Shown here piece by piece: positions 27,601 to 34,253 of a DNA stretch of 64,000 bases (position 1 is the first letter of the stretch; each line of letters opens with the position of its first letter). A program made the translations under genes and the position numbers. Source of the DNA: Nakamurella panacisegetis (lineage in GTDB: Bacteria > Actinomycetota > Actinomycetes > Mycobacteriales > Nakamurellaceae). The stretch covers positions 3,445,501-3,509,500 of the forward strand of contig NZ_LT629710.1 in NCBI RefSeq assembly GCF_900104535.1, in the 5' to 3' direction. Under the pieces are notes generated by a model. That model did not search any database and was not told the origin of the DNA. It saw only the letters and a program-made list of their open reading frames with translations.

Positions 27601-28613
27601 TCAGCGCCACCGACAACCTGTCGGGCGTGGCGAGCACGTACTACACGCTCGATGGCGGAGCGCAGCAGACCGGCACGACGGTCAGCATCACCACCGAGGG
27701 CATCCACAACGTCGCCTACTGGAGCGTCGACAACGCCGGGAACACCGAGACTGCCGGCACAGCCACCGTCCTGGTGGACAAGACGGCGCCGACCATCACC
27801 GGCAAGGCCACCACCAGCCCCAACGCTGCCGGCTGGTACGGCAGCGCGGTGACGATCCAGTTCGACTGCAAGGACGCGCTCAGCGGGATCGCCAGCTGTC
27901 AGCCGGACGCGACACTCGCCGCCCAGGGCGCCAACAACGCGACGGGCACCGCAGTCGACAACGCCGGCAACAAGGGCACCACCACCGTCGGCAGCATCAA
28001 CGTCGACACGGTCGCCCCGAGCGTGACCGTCGGCGGGGTCAAGGACGGCGCCGTCTACACCGTCGGAGCGGTCCCGACCGCGACGGCGAGCGCCACCGAC
28101 GGGACCAGCGGCCTGGCCGCCCCCGCCACCGGCAGCCGGACCGGCGGCACCGCGAACGGCGTCGGCACCTTCACCTACACCGCGACGGCGACCGACAAGG
28201 CCGGCAATGCGGGCACGGCCACAGTCACCTACACGGTTGTCTATGGCTACGGGAGCACCCTGTTCCTGCAGCCGGTCAACGACACCGCCCACCAGACCGG
28301 CCTGTCAACAAGCGTCTTCAACGCCGGCCAGACCATCCCGATGAAGTTCCAGCTGAAGAACGCCGCCGGCACGGTCATCCAGGCCGGCAGCGCGCCGAAG
28401 TGGCTCAACCCAGTCAAGGGCAGCGCCATGACCGCGGCGGTCAACGAGATGACGTACACCGCTACCGAGACCGTGGGCGGCACCTACACCTGGGACGGCA
28501 CGCAGTACCAATACAACTGGAAGACCGACAAGACTCAGGCCGGCAGCTACTGGCGCGTCGGCGTCACCCTGGACGACGGACAGACCTACTACGTCAACAT
28601 CGGCCTCCGGTAA
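21648..28613 (+). CDS. giant secreted Ig-like repeat protein with PxKF domain
   Basis: The 2321-residue protein has a signal peptide (basic FGRRR region, MVAAAMLTAGVLTAPAATA), a unique N-terminal domain (about residues 45-160), then some 26 bacterial Ig-like domains of 67-90 residues, and a C-terminal PxKF domain (about residues 2200-2321: FLQPVNDTAH, AGQTIPMKFQLKN, SYWRVGVTLDDGQTYYVNIGL). Each Ig-like unit opens with a vDkTaPt motif, contains GWynxDVtV and DalSGi and closes with DkAGN. Domains occur in four classes in fixed order (A-B-C-D), six times over, each set near 313 residues. There is no sortase signal or C-terminal membrane helix, so it is secreted or non-covalently held. Likely an adhesin or surface stalk; function unproven. 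Confidence 0.85.
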   Translation: MSMFDRRSSLSARGFAPFGRRRLEWPGLAMVAAAMLTAGVLTAPAATAASVTSAAFSGGSGTFTAANGTVYAKQGGALTLTLSTDGNTQCVDVLDGNGNTIATQSASKGQSNWTFSGSAYPWLTAGTGSGVVQYTTKAWRNVNGQGKCVANQNETFGVQSAAYTLDNTAPSATGALSPAPNGAGWNKADVTVTWTGADTGGSGVRSVAPATDSVTADGITTRTTTVTDNVGNTATAAPVTVKLDETAPTITGSRTPTANANGWNNTDVTVSFAPSDATSGVKRSSDPTTLGTSAANQSVTGAVTDNADNTASTTVGGISIDEVAPTLSGKPTTDPNAAGWYHGDVIVAWTAADALSGTTNPANSTITGEGTALTASTTASDKAGNSTNAQSAAVKIDRTAPNTTVTAPPAWNKSDVTLTLVPNDGLSGVDKTYFQLDGGAQTAGTSVPVTAEGNHTLTFWSTDAAGNTEAAHTVSFGIDKTSPTIGHTESPAANVDGWNNGDVIVTFTCSDALSGVASCTGPQTVTTEGTAQAVTGTVKDNAGNTATDPAAVSIDKTKPIITVDPLPAPNANGWYGDDVTATYTASDALSGIKIQDKAHTFGEGAAQTDTATATDAAGNSGSVTTPAVNVDKTAPTITGTVLGTPNGKGWFTGDVTIHWTCADNLSGVVACPLDTVVKGEGSDLSASASVTDRAGHTTSVTVDGIKVDRTAPTTAATGVPAGWVNAPVTVGLKASDNLSDVDSTYYAVDGATTATKGDTVSVGVEGVHTVSYYSIDNAGNREAAQSFTVEVDLTSPGITPGQSPEQNAHGWNNSDVAVSFSCVDQTALSGLKDCTAPQNVTTEGKAQKVTGTATDNAGNSITGTATVNLDKTAPTITGAPDRVANTAGWYSDDVTVSFDGTDSLSGIDTVTGPQHLGEGAGQQVDGTATDNAGNSASTSVTGINVDKTAPNLSAAPTTSPNGNGWYNTDVTQTWSADDALSGLADTPADSVLSTEGEGQTASASVSDKAGNTTSATSAPVNIDKTAPSTDVSAPSGWVDSSVDVTLTAHDALSGIDTTHYSVDGGAQQVGTTVTLTAEGTHTISYGSTDLAGNAEIAKTVTVQIDKSAPTISHTLAPAANGNGWNNADVTVTFTCADQPGLSGVKSCTAPQTVSAEGKDQPVPGNATDNAGNTATDPATVSLDKTKPTIAGSRTPAANRSGWTNTDVTAHFDGQDTLSGIDTVTADKTFGEGTNQSIDGTAVDAAGNSAGTTVGGINVDETAPTLTGKPTVAANSNGWYTGDVTIAWTAADDRSGVASAPANSTITGEGSGLKDTATVSDKAGNSTTADSARVNIDRTAPTTGADAPGGWNNSAVTISLHPADGLSGVDATYYAVDKGPAVRGTSLTIDTEGVHTLMYWSVDQAGNTEAPQTATVKIDLTKPTVGHTVTPAPNGKGWNNQPVIVAYQCNDLLSGVTTCSPDAKVSTDGQDQAVPGTAVDNAGNTSTDNAMISIDTVKPTITGTPDRAANSNNWYAGDVTVGFRCDDALSGIASCPAPSTLGEGTAQAVNGTAADTAGNSTDATVGPINIDKTAPTLSSAPTTAPNGAGWYNDDVTVRWTAADALSGLDGAAPADSTIDGEGTGLTAGTSVRDLAGNETSTKSAPVKIDRTAPTTTVSDISDWSNSAVTVQLTASDNLSGVAATHYQLDSQPVGDGTSVTIDSEGAHTLQVWSVDVAGNVEAQKNVTVKIDKTAPGISHAQAPAANTRSWNNSDVTVTFTCTDSGSGLASCTAPVTKGEGAAQNVQGTATDKAGNSATDETTVNVDKTKPTVTGTLSAEANANKWFKADVTATFTCADQDGLSGILSCPAAKTLAEGANQSAGGTATDAADNVSDAFSITGVNVDKTDPTLSGAAAAAPNSNGWYRADVTVKWTAADALSGIDGATPADSTITSEGDALSTSASVSDKAGNTVSTTVTGVKIDRHAPSTNATAPSGWQNSDVSVKLSATDNLSGVASTYYTLDGGAQQTGTTVSITTEGIHNVAYWSVDNAGNTETAGTATVLVDKTAPTITGKATTSPNAAGWYGSAVTIQFDCKDALSGIASCQPDATLAAQGANNATGTAVDNAGNKGTTTVGSINVDTVAPSVTVGGVKDGAVYTVGAVPTATASATDGTSGLAAPATGSRTGGTANGVGTFTYTATATDKAGNAGTATVTYTVVYGYGSTLFLQPVNDTAHQTGLSTSVFNAGQTIPMKFQLKNAAGTVIQAGSAPKWLNPVKGSAMTAAVNEMTYTATETVGGTYTWDGTQYQYNWKTDKTQAGSYWRVGVTLDDGQTYYVNIGLR
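22140..27773 (+). repeat. six coding super-repeats of about 939 bp
   Basis: The start of every fourth Ig-like domain (the codon before D-x-T-x-P) falls at 22140, 23079, 24018, 24957, 25896, 26832 and 27774. Spacings are 939, 939, 939, 939, 936 and 942 bases. Within each unit the third-to-fourth domain contains a short class (67-70 residues, with TTV.AP.GW and EG.HTL.YWS) not found in the other three positions. The units have clearly diverged in sequence but kept their length, which points to old tandem duplication of a four-domain block. Confidence 0.85.
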
Positions 28614-28977
28614 GCATGCGGCGTGCAAACCGATCCCCGGCCGGCATCATCGGGCCGCTCCTGCTCGGTGTGCGCGCCGTGCCGTCCTGGCCGGTGGCTT
28701 GCTGTTGGGGATCGGCGCGGTGGTGATGGCGATCAGCCTGCTGCGGGACTCGGAGCGGGCCGTCGGCGTACCGTCCCGATCATGGGAATCGTCGGCATCC
28801 TCGCCGGGCGGTACGGCGTGGTAGGCGTCACCGGCGGCAACCAGACCGGGCGGCAGCGTCCACGCCTGAGTACCGTCGACGATGGGCGCAGCGGGCGGGA
28901 CGACCGCCGTGTATGAGCCGACGATCTGACGCGGTGACCCCGGTGACCGCCGACGAGATCCCCCTGTCGCCCGATGC
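28614..28977. other. intergenic region with no convincing gene
   Basis: This 364-base gap follows the giant protein gene. One plus-strand frame (about 28670-28820) reads a hydrophobic stretch AVLAGGLLLGIGAVVMAISLL and then stops at a TAG near 28820, but it has no start codon with a ribosome site. It may be a remnant of a small membrane protein. A minus-strand frame is also open but has no family resemblance. Confidence 0.35.
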
Positions 28978-29244
28978 GTGCTTTCCGGCTCGCGGGCCTG
29001 GATCGGGTACCTCGACGAAACCAACATCATGGGACCCAACGCCGTCGAGCAACTGCCGGACCCTCAAAAAGGCTGGCATGTGACCTACGTGGCCGATCGG
29101 GAGTCGGAACCGGTCCACGGGCCGACGTTCGCCTCGTTCGGTGAGGTCCTTGCCTGGGCGGAGGCCCACACGCCGGACAACATCGTTTTCCAGGACGAGC
29201 GCGGCCGGAGCTTCGACCCGGCCGACCGTCCGGACCTGACGTAA
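28978..29244 (+). CDS. hypothetical small acidic protein
   Basis: The frame encodes 88 residues from a GTG, or 71 from the ATG at 29029 (MGPNAVEQLPDPQKGWH). It reads as a compact alpha/beta domain: KGWHVTYVADRESEPVHGPTFASFGEVLAWAEAH, then DNIVFQDERGRSF. Codon use is typical of a real gene. There is no signal peptide or membrane segment. I do not recognise a family. It is convergent with the tRNA cluster, with a hairpin between. Confidence 0.5.
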   Translation: MLSGSRAWIGYLDETNIMGPNAVEQLPDPQKGWHVTYVADRESEPVHGPTFASFGEVLAWAEAHTPDNIVFQDERGRSFDPADRPDLT

Positions 29245-29265
29245 CCACCCCCGCCCCGGGGACGC

Positions 29266-29301
29266 AGAAGGCCCCTCACCACGTCGGTGAGGGGGCCTTC
29301 T
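29266..29301 (+). terminator. hairpin between hypothetical gene and tRNA cluster
   Basis: A 15-bp stem with one bulged G (29266-29280 pairing with 29286-29301) around the loop ACGTC lies 21 bases after the hypothetical gene's stop. It could stop transcripts from both sides. Confidence 0.7.
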
Positions 29302-29414
29302 GGTGTCCAGGGGGAGGGATGTCTGCGGGTCGAAATCTGACCGCCGCGGGAGGCCTCGTGACGCGCTCCGAGCCGCGTGACTCGAAATCTTGCCTGCTTC
29401 CGCAGGTCAGAGAG

Positions 29415-29486
29415 TGGGCGATACAGGGATTGAACCTGTGACCTCTTCCGTGTCAGGGAAGCGCTCTCCCGCTGAGCTAATCGCCC
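29415..29486 (-). tRNA. tRNA-Val (GAC)
   Basis: On the minus strand a 7-bp acceptor stem (GGGCGAT pairing with ATCGCCC) closes a cloverleaf with D-arm TAGCTCAGCGGGAGAGC, anticodon loop CTGACAC (anticodon GAC) and T-arm loop GGTTCAATCCC. The discriminator is A and CCA is not encoded. Confidence 0.93.
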
Positions 29487-29535
29487 GGGTGTGCTGGATC
29501 CGTCGGGGCCGGATCCACCGGATGGAGCTGGTGTG

Positions 29536-29606
29536 AGGTGGGAACGGGATTCGAACCCGTGTACACGGCTTTGCAGGCCGTTGCCTCGCCTCTCGGCCAT
29601 CCCACC
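29536..29606 (-). tRNA. tRNA-Cys (GCA)
   Basis: Minus-strand cloverleaf with acceptor GGTGGGA pairing with TCCCACC, anticodon loop CTGCAAA (anticodon GCA), a compact variable region and T-loop GGTTCGAATCC. The discriminator is U, as expected for tRNA-Cys. It lies 49 bases from tRNA-Val, likely in one transcript. Confidence 0.93.
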
Positions 29607-29646
29607 GAGCAAGGCTGCCGCATCTTTCGGATGCGGGCCTGCATCG

Positions 29647-29719
29647 AGCGAACGACGGGATTCGAACCCGCGACCCTCACCTTGGCAAGGTGATGCGCTA
29701 CCAACTGCGCTACGTTCGC
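29647..29719 (-). tRNA. tRNA-Gly (GCC)
   Basis: Minus-strand cloverleaf with acceptor GCGAACG pairing with CGTTCGC, D-arm TAGCGCAGTTGGTAGCGC, anticodon loop TTGCCAA (anticodon GCC) and T-arm GGGTTCGAATCCC. The discriminator is U. It is first in the three-tRNA cluster Gly-Cys-Val. Confidence 0.93.
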
Positions 29720-29832
29720 ACGTTCCCCGATCCTTGAAGATCTGCTCTCGCAAGCTCTTCGCTCTCTCGGGGCGCGTTAGAAACTCTAGCCGACCGCGAG
29801 GCGTGTTCCAAACCGGCTCGTTCGGGTCGGTC

Positions 29833-29873
29833 CGGTCGGCGGGTCCACCCCTCGGCAGAGGACCCGCCGACCG
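29833..29873 (-). terminator. hairpin after the SsgA-family gene
   Basis: A perfect 14-bp stem (cggtcggcgggtcc at 29833-29846 pairing with 29860-29873) with a 13-base loop lies 6 bases past the SsgA-like stop codon on the minus strand. Confidence 0.7.
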
Positions 29874-29879
29874 AACCGA

Positions 29880-30323
29880 TCAGCTTTGCGGCGTCCCGGG
29901 AAGTTGCAGGTCGGCCAGCAGGGCGATCTCGAGGTCGAGGTCGAAGTACCTGGACTCGGCACCCCGCGGGACGGCGCCCAGGGTGTCCTGCACGAATGTG
30001 GTCAACACCTCGGGGTCGGCCAGGAGGCGGGCGCGGCCACTGGGGGAGCTGAGCTCGAAGACGATGCCGGCGTGGCACGGGAATATTTGGACGTCGCCGG
30101 CCCCGGCCGGAACGCTGAGCCCGTCGATCAGCAGATCGCGGGAGAAGACCCACTCGACGGCCGGAGCCGACGCCACCGAGAAGAGGACGCGGATCGCGAA
30201 CGGGTCGCGGCTGTGGAAGCTCAGTTCCGCGTCGACCTCGATGTCGCCCGCCTCGGCGATCAGTGTCATGCCAGTCCTGGCGATCACCGAGTGGTGGCGG
30301 ATGGCGGTCGGCTGGGTTGCCAT
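29880..30323 (-). CDS. SsgA/SsgB-family sporulation and cell division regulator
   Basis: This 147-residue protein has the SsgA-like (SALP) fold: AELSFHSRDPFAIRVLFSV, VEWVFSRDLLIDGL, GAGDVQIFPC and a long C-terminal helix. Such proteins steer septum placement; SsgB recruits FtsZ in Streptomyces. The length and single-domain form are closest to SsgB. AGGAG precedes the ATG at 30323, and an upstream frame extension lacks a site. No other division genes are adjacent. It sits between a three-tRNA cluster and a tRNA-Val. In a non-streptomycete the role may be general cell division rather than sporulation. Confidence 0.85.
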   Translation of the reverse strand: MATQPTAIRHHSVIARTGMTLIAEAGDIEVDAELSFHSRDPFAIRVLFSVASAPAVEWVFSRDLLIDGLSVPAGAGDVQIFPCHAGIVFELSSPSGRARLLADPEVLTTFVQDTLGAVPRGAESRYFDLDLEIALLADLQLPGTPQS

Positions 30324-30589
30324 TCTGTTGCTCCTGTCGATCTGGACGGCGGGCTGGCGGGGGGATCCGCTGGTCTGCTCTTCCTCTGGTTCGTTGCCAA
30401 GGAGACGTAGGCGGTTGGGCGCTGTCACGCTGGTTTATCAGATTCACCCGGTCGGCCTACCCTCGGGGCCCGGGAGGCGACGGTTGGGGCCGCTGGACCG
30501 GCGGGTTTGGGGCTGCCTGCGCTTCGGGTATCGTGATTCCTGCACCGAAGCGGGTGCATCCGTGAGCCGAGGACTTCCCACCGGTTCCC

Positions 30590-30664
30590 GGGCGATTAGC
30601 TCAGTGGGAGAGCGCTTCGTTCACACCGAAGAGGTCCGGGGTTCGAAACCCCGATCGCCCACCA
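30590..30664 (+). tRNA. tRNA-Val (CAC), CCA encoded
   Basis: Plus-strand cloverleaf with acceptor GGGCGAT pairing with ATCGCCC, D-arm TAGCTCAGTGGGAGAGC, anticodon loop TTCACAC (anticodon CAC) and T-arm GGGGTTCGAAACCCC. Discriminator A at 30661 is followed by CCA at 30662-30664. The acceptor stem and D-arm are nearly identical to the tRNA-Val(GAC) 1.1 kb away. Confidence 0.93.
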
Positions 30665-30679
30665 TCATCACCGCAGGTC

Positions 30680-30712
30680 AGAGCCGGTTCCGGGATGTCC
30701 GGGACCGGCTCT
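30680..30712 (+). terminator. hairpin after tRNA-Val
   Basis: AGAGCCGGT (30680-30688) pairs with ACCGGCTCT (30704-30712), and the loop contains a further CCGG/CCGG pairing. It is followed by GTTGCTGTTC and lies 15 bases after the tRNA. Confidence 0.65.
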
Positions 30713-30889
30713 GTTGCTGTTCGGGCCAGGGATGCAGCAGTGTCTCGGAAATCGCGCGGGGTGGTTCGGGAACCGTGAGTCTGCGGCCTGAAAGCGCCAC
30801 GGCCGGGGTTCGGACAGGAACCCCGGGAAACGGGACGGATTGATCAGCGCGACGATTGGTGCGTGGTGATCGGCGAAGCTGCCCGGCGC

Positions 30890-31261
30890 TCAGACTGGAA
30901 CGATTTCCTTGCCCAGCGGCGCCAGCGACACGGGGATGAGCTTGAAATTGGCCAGGGCCAAGGGGATTCCGACGATGGTGATCATGAGTAGCAGCCCCGT
31001 GATGACGTGCCCGAGGGCCAGCCAGATGCCGGCGAGGAAGAACCAGATGACGTTGCCGACGAACGACGGGGCGCCGGCGCCGGGCCGGTTGACCGCGGTC
31101 CGCCCGAACGGCCACAGCGCGAAGCTGGCAATCCGGAAGGAGGCGAGACCGAACGGAATGGTGACGATGAACAGGCACATGACCAGGCCGGCCACGATGT
31201 AGGCCAGCCACATCCAGAAGCCGCACAGGACCAGCCAGATGATGTTCAGGAGCAAGCGCAT
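30890..31261 (-). CDS. YccF domain membrane protein
   Basis: The 123-residue protein contains two YccF repeats, each with a hydrophobic helix pair: LNIIWLVLCGFWMWLAYI, then TIPFGLASFRIASFALWPFGR; and VIWFFLAGIWLALGHVITG, then GIPLALANFKLIPVSLAPLG. YccF proteins are small inner-membrane proteins of unknown function. The internal duplication is easy to see. It stands alone, between tRNA-Val and the start of the accessory zone. Confidence 0.85.
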   Translation of the reverse strand: MRLLLNIIWLVLCGFWMWLAYIVAGLVMCLFIVTIPFGLASFRIASFALWPFGRTAVNRPGAGAPSFVGNVIWFFLAGIWLALGHVITGLLLMITIVGIPLALANFKLIPVSLAPLGKEIVPV

Positions 31262-31324
31262 GGTCGGGGTCCCTGCTGTCGGGGGAGGGAGTCGGCGTCC
31301 AGATCGAGGGCGGTCCAGAGTCCG

Positions 31325-31560
31325 CTAGGAGTTCGATTCCCGGAATGTCGCCAGCAGAGTATGCAGGAACAGCTCACCGTCCTTCGAGGTCACCTTGCGG
31401 CCCAGGTCGGAGGATGCCAAAGCCGACAGCGAGTTGCTCCAGTTCGGACCGGTGCGCCGTCCCCGAGGTGAGCGCCACCTGGTCGGCGACCTCGTCCAGC
31501 GTGAAGCGCCCAGCGAGGTGGCACAGCGCCCTCTGACTGGTCCAGGGTCGATCTGATCGT
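31325..31560 (-). pseudogene. small frameshifted gene remnant
   Basis: The minus strand shows coding-like text in two frames. One reads TSQRALCHLAGRFTLDEVAD and then a SELEQLAV stretch; the other continues NSLSALASSDLGRKVTSKDG and ELFLHTLLATFRESNS to a TAG at 31325. The switch lies near 31430, inside the 20-bp repeat described separately. I do not recognise the family. It could be a broken regulator-like gene, or the meeting of two unrelated pieces. Confidence 0.35.
31434..31453 (+). repeat. 20-bp direct repeat, left copy
   Basis: The sequence ttgctccagttcggaccggt occurs here and again, without mismatch and in the same orientation, at 38213-38232. Both copies sit at points where a coding sequence is broken. 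Confidence 0.75.
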
Positions 31561-31575
31561 CGACACCATGGGTTT

Positions 31576-31595
31576 CGGTAACTATCTGGTTACCG
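31576..31595. promoter_or_regulatory. probable TetR operator upstream of SnoaL-like gene
   Basis: CGGTAAC and GTTACCG form a perfect 7-bp inverted repeat with a 6-base spacer (31576-31582 and 31589-31595). A further half-site GTTACCG is at 31624-31630. The position, 70-90 bases before the SnoaL-like gene whose downstream partner is a TetR regulator, suggests autoregulation of the pair. Confidence 0.55.
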
Positions 31596-31666
31596 GAGGA
31601 GTAGTGTCCTGGGTATCCAGTCAGTTACCGAACGGCCGCTCGGCCGCCGAGGAGAAGTGAAGACCA

Positions 31667-32101
31667 ATGACACAGCAGTACAGCCGTGATGAGCTGGTTG
31701 CCCGCCTTGTGCGAGCGGGAGAGCTCGAGGTCTCAGGTGAGGCTCCGGAGGAGGTGGCGGACTATTTCAGCCCTGATTTTCGGTTCCATGGTCCGGGCGG
31801 GTTCGAGTCCGACTTCGCAGGCTTGAGCGAGTACTTCCAGTCGGTGCGCGCCGCGTTCGATGACCGTTCGATCCGGCGAGGAATCATCCTGGTGGAGGGC
31901 AACGACATCGCCTGCCAAACCTGGATCGAGGGCACCTTCGTCCGGGAGTTCACCCAGTCCCCTGCTGGTCCGCTCCCGCCCAACGGCAAGCGAGTGATCT
32001 TCGATCTCATCAACATCTTCCGCATGGACGACGAGGGGCGTCTTGTCGAGGAGTATGTACGGGTCGATAACAAGAGCGTCCTTGATCAGCTTGCCGCTTA
32101 G
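31667..32101 (+). CDS. SnoaL-like (NTF2-fold) protein
   Basis: This 144-residue protein matches the SnoaL/ester cyclase group of NTF2-like folds: a helical start (SRDELVARLVRAGEL), YFSPDFRFHGPGG, FAGLSEYFQSVRAAFDD, and the closing sheet VIFDLINIFRMDDEGRLVEEYVRVDN. Members catalyse ring closure or bind small hydrophobic ligands. It is followed 24 bases later by a TetR regulator on the same strand, and a palindrome precedes it. GAGGAG lies upstream of the ATG. The substrate is unknown. Confidence 0.8.
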   Translation: MTQQYSRDELVARLVRAGELEVSGEAPEEVADYFSPDFRFHGPGGFESDFAGLSEYFQSVRAAFDDRSIRRGIILVEGNDIACQTWIEGTFVREFTQSPAGPLPPNGKRVIFDLINIFRMDDEGRLVEEYVRVDNKSVLDQLAA

Positions 32102-32125
32102 CCCGAACTGCCGGGGCATCCTCTG

Positions 32126-32713
32126 ATGGGGATTCGTGCCGATCGCGCCGCCGCGACCAGGCAGAAGCTGCTCGAGGCCGCCCGGGAGGAATTTCAGCGA
32201 AACGGCTTCGCCGGGGGACGAATCGATGCCATCGCCGCATCGGCGGGCGTCAACAAGAGACTCATCTACGACCACTTCACGTCCAAGGCAGGCCTGTTCG
32301 ACGCGGTCCTGGCGGACAACGTCGAGCGGGTCGCCGCTGCGGTACCGTTCACGCCGGGCTCCTTGCCTGACTACGCGGTCGCGCTGTTCGACTACTGGAT
32401 GCAGAACTCAACCTCGTTGCGGCTGTTCTCCTGGCGCAATATCGAACTCAACGCAACACCGGCCTCAGAGGATGCGACCTACCGCGAGATGATCCGGCAG
32501 GTAGAGGCCGCCGGCGCAGCGGCTACCGCGGGACTCCCCGCAGACCACCTACTCGCGCTCATGTTCGCATTGCTGCTGGCATGGGCGATCCCGGCTGACG
32601 TGTTCCAGGAACTGGGGGGCCAGGAACTGGCTGCACGTCGAGCAACCATCCGAACCGCAATCGAGCGCCTGCTTCGTCCCGTCGCGACACCCGACACTCA
32701 AGCGGATCATTGA
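32126..32713 (+). CDS. TetR/AcrR family regulator
   Basis: The 195-residue protein has the TetR DNA-binding head at residues 8-55: ATRQKLLEAAREEFQRNGF, then GRIDAIAASAGVNKRLIYDHF with the recognition helix. The rest is an alpha-helical ligand domain typical of TetR C-terminal families. It is co-oriented with and 24 bases behind the SnoaL-like gene, so it probably represses that operon through the palindrome at 31576-31595 and releases it on binding a substrate-like molecule. Confidence 0.88.
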   Translation: MGIRADRAAATRQKLLEAAREEFQRNGFAGGRIDAIAASAGVNKRLIYDHFTSKAGLFDAVLADNVERVAAAVPFTPGSLPDYAVALFDYWMQNSTSLRLFSWRNIELNATPASEDATYREMIRQVEAAGAAATAGLPADHLLALMFALLLAWAIPADVFQELGGQELAARRATIRTAIERLLRPVATPDTQADH

Positions 32714-32824
32714 CGATCACTCAGGTGCACAAGGATCTTCGCGTCTGGCCAACGGACTGTGACCAGGTGGATGACGGTCGGGATCGCCGTCTCGGCTTCG
32801 GTGATCCCTTCGGATGTTGCGGGG

Positions 32825-33248
32825 TCAGGGAACTCGCCGTTGGAGTTTGATGACTGGGATGACCCGGTTCGTCTTCTGCTGATAACCGGCGAACCCTGGA
32901 TACCGGGCGGCTTGAATGCCGAACTTCGTATCGCGCTCCGGGCCGACCAGCTCGGTGGCGTGGACCTCGATCGTTTGGGTTCCTACCTCGATAGTGACGT
33001 CAGGGGACGCGCGCAGGTTCCAGTACCAGTCAGGATTCCGGTCCGATCCGGCTTTCGAGGCGAAGACGAGGAATGCGTCGCCGTCCTCGAGGTACATCAT
33101 CGGGTTGATGCGCGGTTGTCCGCTGCGGGCGCCGACGGTGTGCAGGAGCAGTAGCGGCGCTCCGGCGAAGTTGCCGCCGACCTGTCCGTTGTTTTTCGCG
33201 GAATTCGGCGATGATCCGCTCGTTCTGATTCCCGGGTGCTGCGGTCAT
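32825..33248 (-). pseudogene. F420-dependent nitroreductase (Ddn-like), one-base frameshift
   Basis: From the ATG at 33248 the frame reads MTAAPGNQNERIIAEFREK, and then the coding sense moves to another frame: NNGQVGGNFAGAPLLLLHTV, SGQPRINPMMYLEDGDAFLV, NPDWYWNLRASPDVTIEVG and PVIKL, ending at 32825. This is the deazaflavin-dependent nitroreductase family (Ddn-like; uses F420H2). The shift coincides with a run of five T (33192-33196) on the plus strand. With four T the whole gene would be a perfect 140-codon frame. It is therefore either a recent homopolymer mutation or a sequencing error. Confidence 0.75.
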
Positions 33249-33299
33249 TCTCGGGTTCCTCCGATGGCATAGGTTGCGATGTCCGGTGAATCGAGGTGC

Positions 33300-34253
33300 T
33301 CAGAGGCTGCGGAGTATCCGCTCGCGGTCGGATTGTGCCCGGCGGGCCACGTCAGAGGTGGAGGCGATTGCGTCGTATTCGTGGGGCACGCCTGGGTGCA
33401 GGTGCAGCTCGACGGGGACGCCGGCCTGGCTGAGGGTGAGCGCGTACCGGACGTCTTCGTCGCGGAAGATGTCCAACTGCCCGACCTCGATGTACGCCGG
33501 TGGGAGTCCGGTGGCGTCCGTGATCCGGGCGGGGGCAGCGGATGTGTCGATGTCGCGGTGTTCGTGTCCAGCCCCCAGAAGCGCGTCCCAGCCGGTGATG
33601 TTGTCGTCGTAGGACCAGCCGGCGAAGGGGACGATCTGCGGGTCCGGGGTTGTGTTGCGGTCGTCGAGCATCGGGTAGATCAGTAGTTGGTGGGTCAGTT
33701 GGGGGCCGCGGCGGTCGCGGGTCAGGATCGCCAGGGCGGCGGCCAGACCGCCGCCCGCGCTGTCTCCCATCACGGCGAGCCGGTCCGGGTCGACGCCGAG
33801 CTGTGGTGCGTGGTTGGCCAGCCACGTCAGCCCGGCGTAGGCGTCCTCGACGGGTGTGGGGTGAGGGTGCTCGGGAGCGAGCCGGTATTGGATGGACAGC
33901 ATGGCCACGCCACTTCCGGCGACGTACCGCGCGACCGGGCCGTCGAAGATCGGTACCGAGCCGAGGATCATTCCGCCGCCGTGGAGGTAGAGCACGGCCG
34001 CGCCGCTGCCGCCCGCCGACGGGCGATACCAGCGGGCCAAGAGTTCGGTGCCGTCGGCGGCCAGGACTTGGTGGTCGGAGATCTCGACCCCGTCGGGCGC
34101 GGTCTGGGCCTGGTTGTTGAAGTAATCCAGCATCGGGTTCAGTGCGGCGCGGCGGCCCTGGACATCACCCGCGGGTGGCGCCGGCGGCGGGCCGTTGGAT
34201 GCGAACGCCGCGGCCAGCACGGCGTCGACTTGGGGATCCATCGAGAACGTCAT
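33300..34253 (-). CDS. alpha/beta hydrolase, hormone-sensitive lipase family
   Basis: The 317-residue protein has the HSL-family oxyanion motif HGGG, the nucleophile elbow GDSAGG, an aspartate in the DIFRDED region and a C-terminal histidine in GVPHEYD. It should be a cytoplasmic carboxylesterase. The start ATG at 34253 has AGGAGAAA upstream and overlaps the stop of the cupin gene by 4 bases (ATGA), so the two proteins are made together. Confidence 0.9.
   Translation of the reverse strand: MTFSMDPQVDAVLAAAFASNGPPPAPPAGDVQGRRAALNPMLDYFNNQAQTAPDGVEISDHQVLAADGTELLARWYRPSAGGSGAAVLYLHGGGMILGSVPIFDGPVARYVAGSGVAMLSIQYRLAPEHPHPTPVEDAYAGLTWLANHAPQLGVDPDRLAVMGDSAGGGLAAALAILTRDRRGPQLTHQLLIYPMLDDRNTTPDPQIVPFAGWSYDDNITGWDALLGAGHEHRDIDTSAAPARITDATGLPPAYIEVGQLDIFRDEDVRYALTLSQAGVPVELHLHPGVPHEYDAIASTSDVARRAQSDRERILRSL

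Noticed and set aside
24132-28292. 1386-codon open frame on the minus strand opposite the giant repeat gene
   Set aside because: It mirrors the repeat protein's third-position GC bias, is rich in Gly/Val/Arg/Asp, and has no domain, signal peptide or ribosome site. The plus-strand gene explains the region fully.
29415-30664. tRNA cluster as an integration (att) site
   Set aside because: All tRNAs are intact, and no integrase or repeated tRNA 3' end was found near. The similarity between the two Val tRNAs is expected for isoacceptors.
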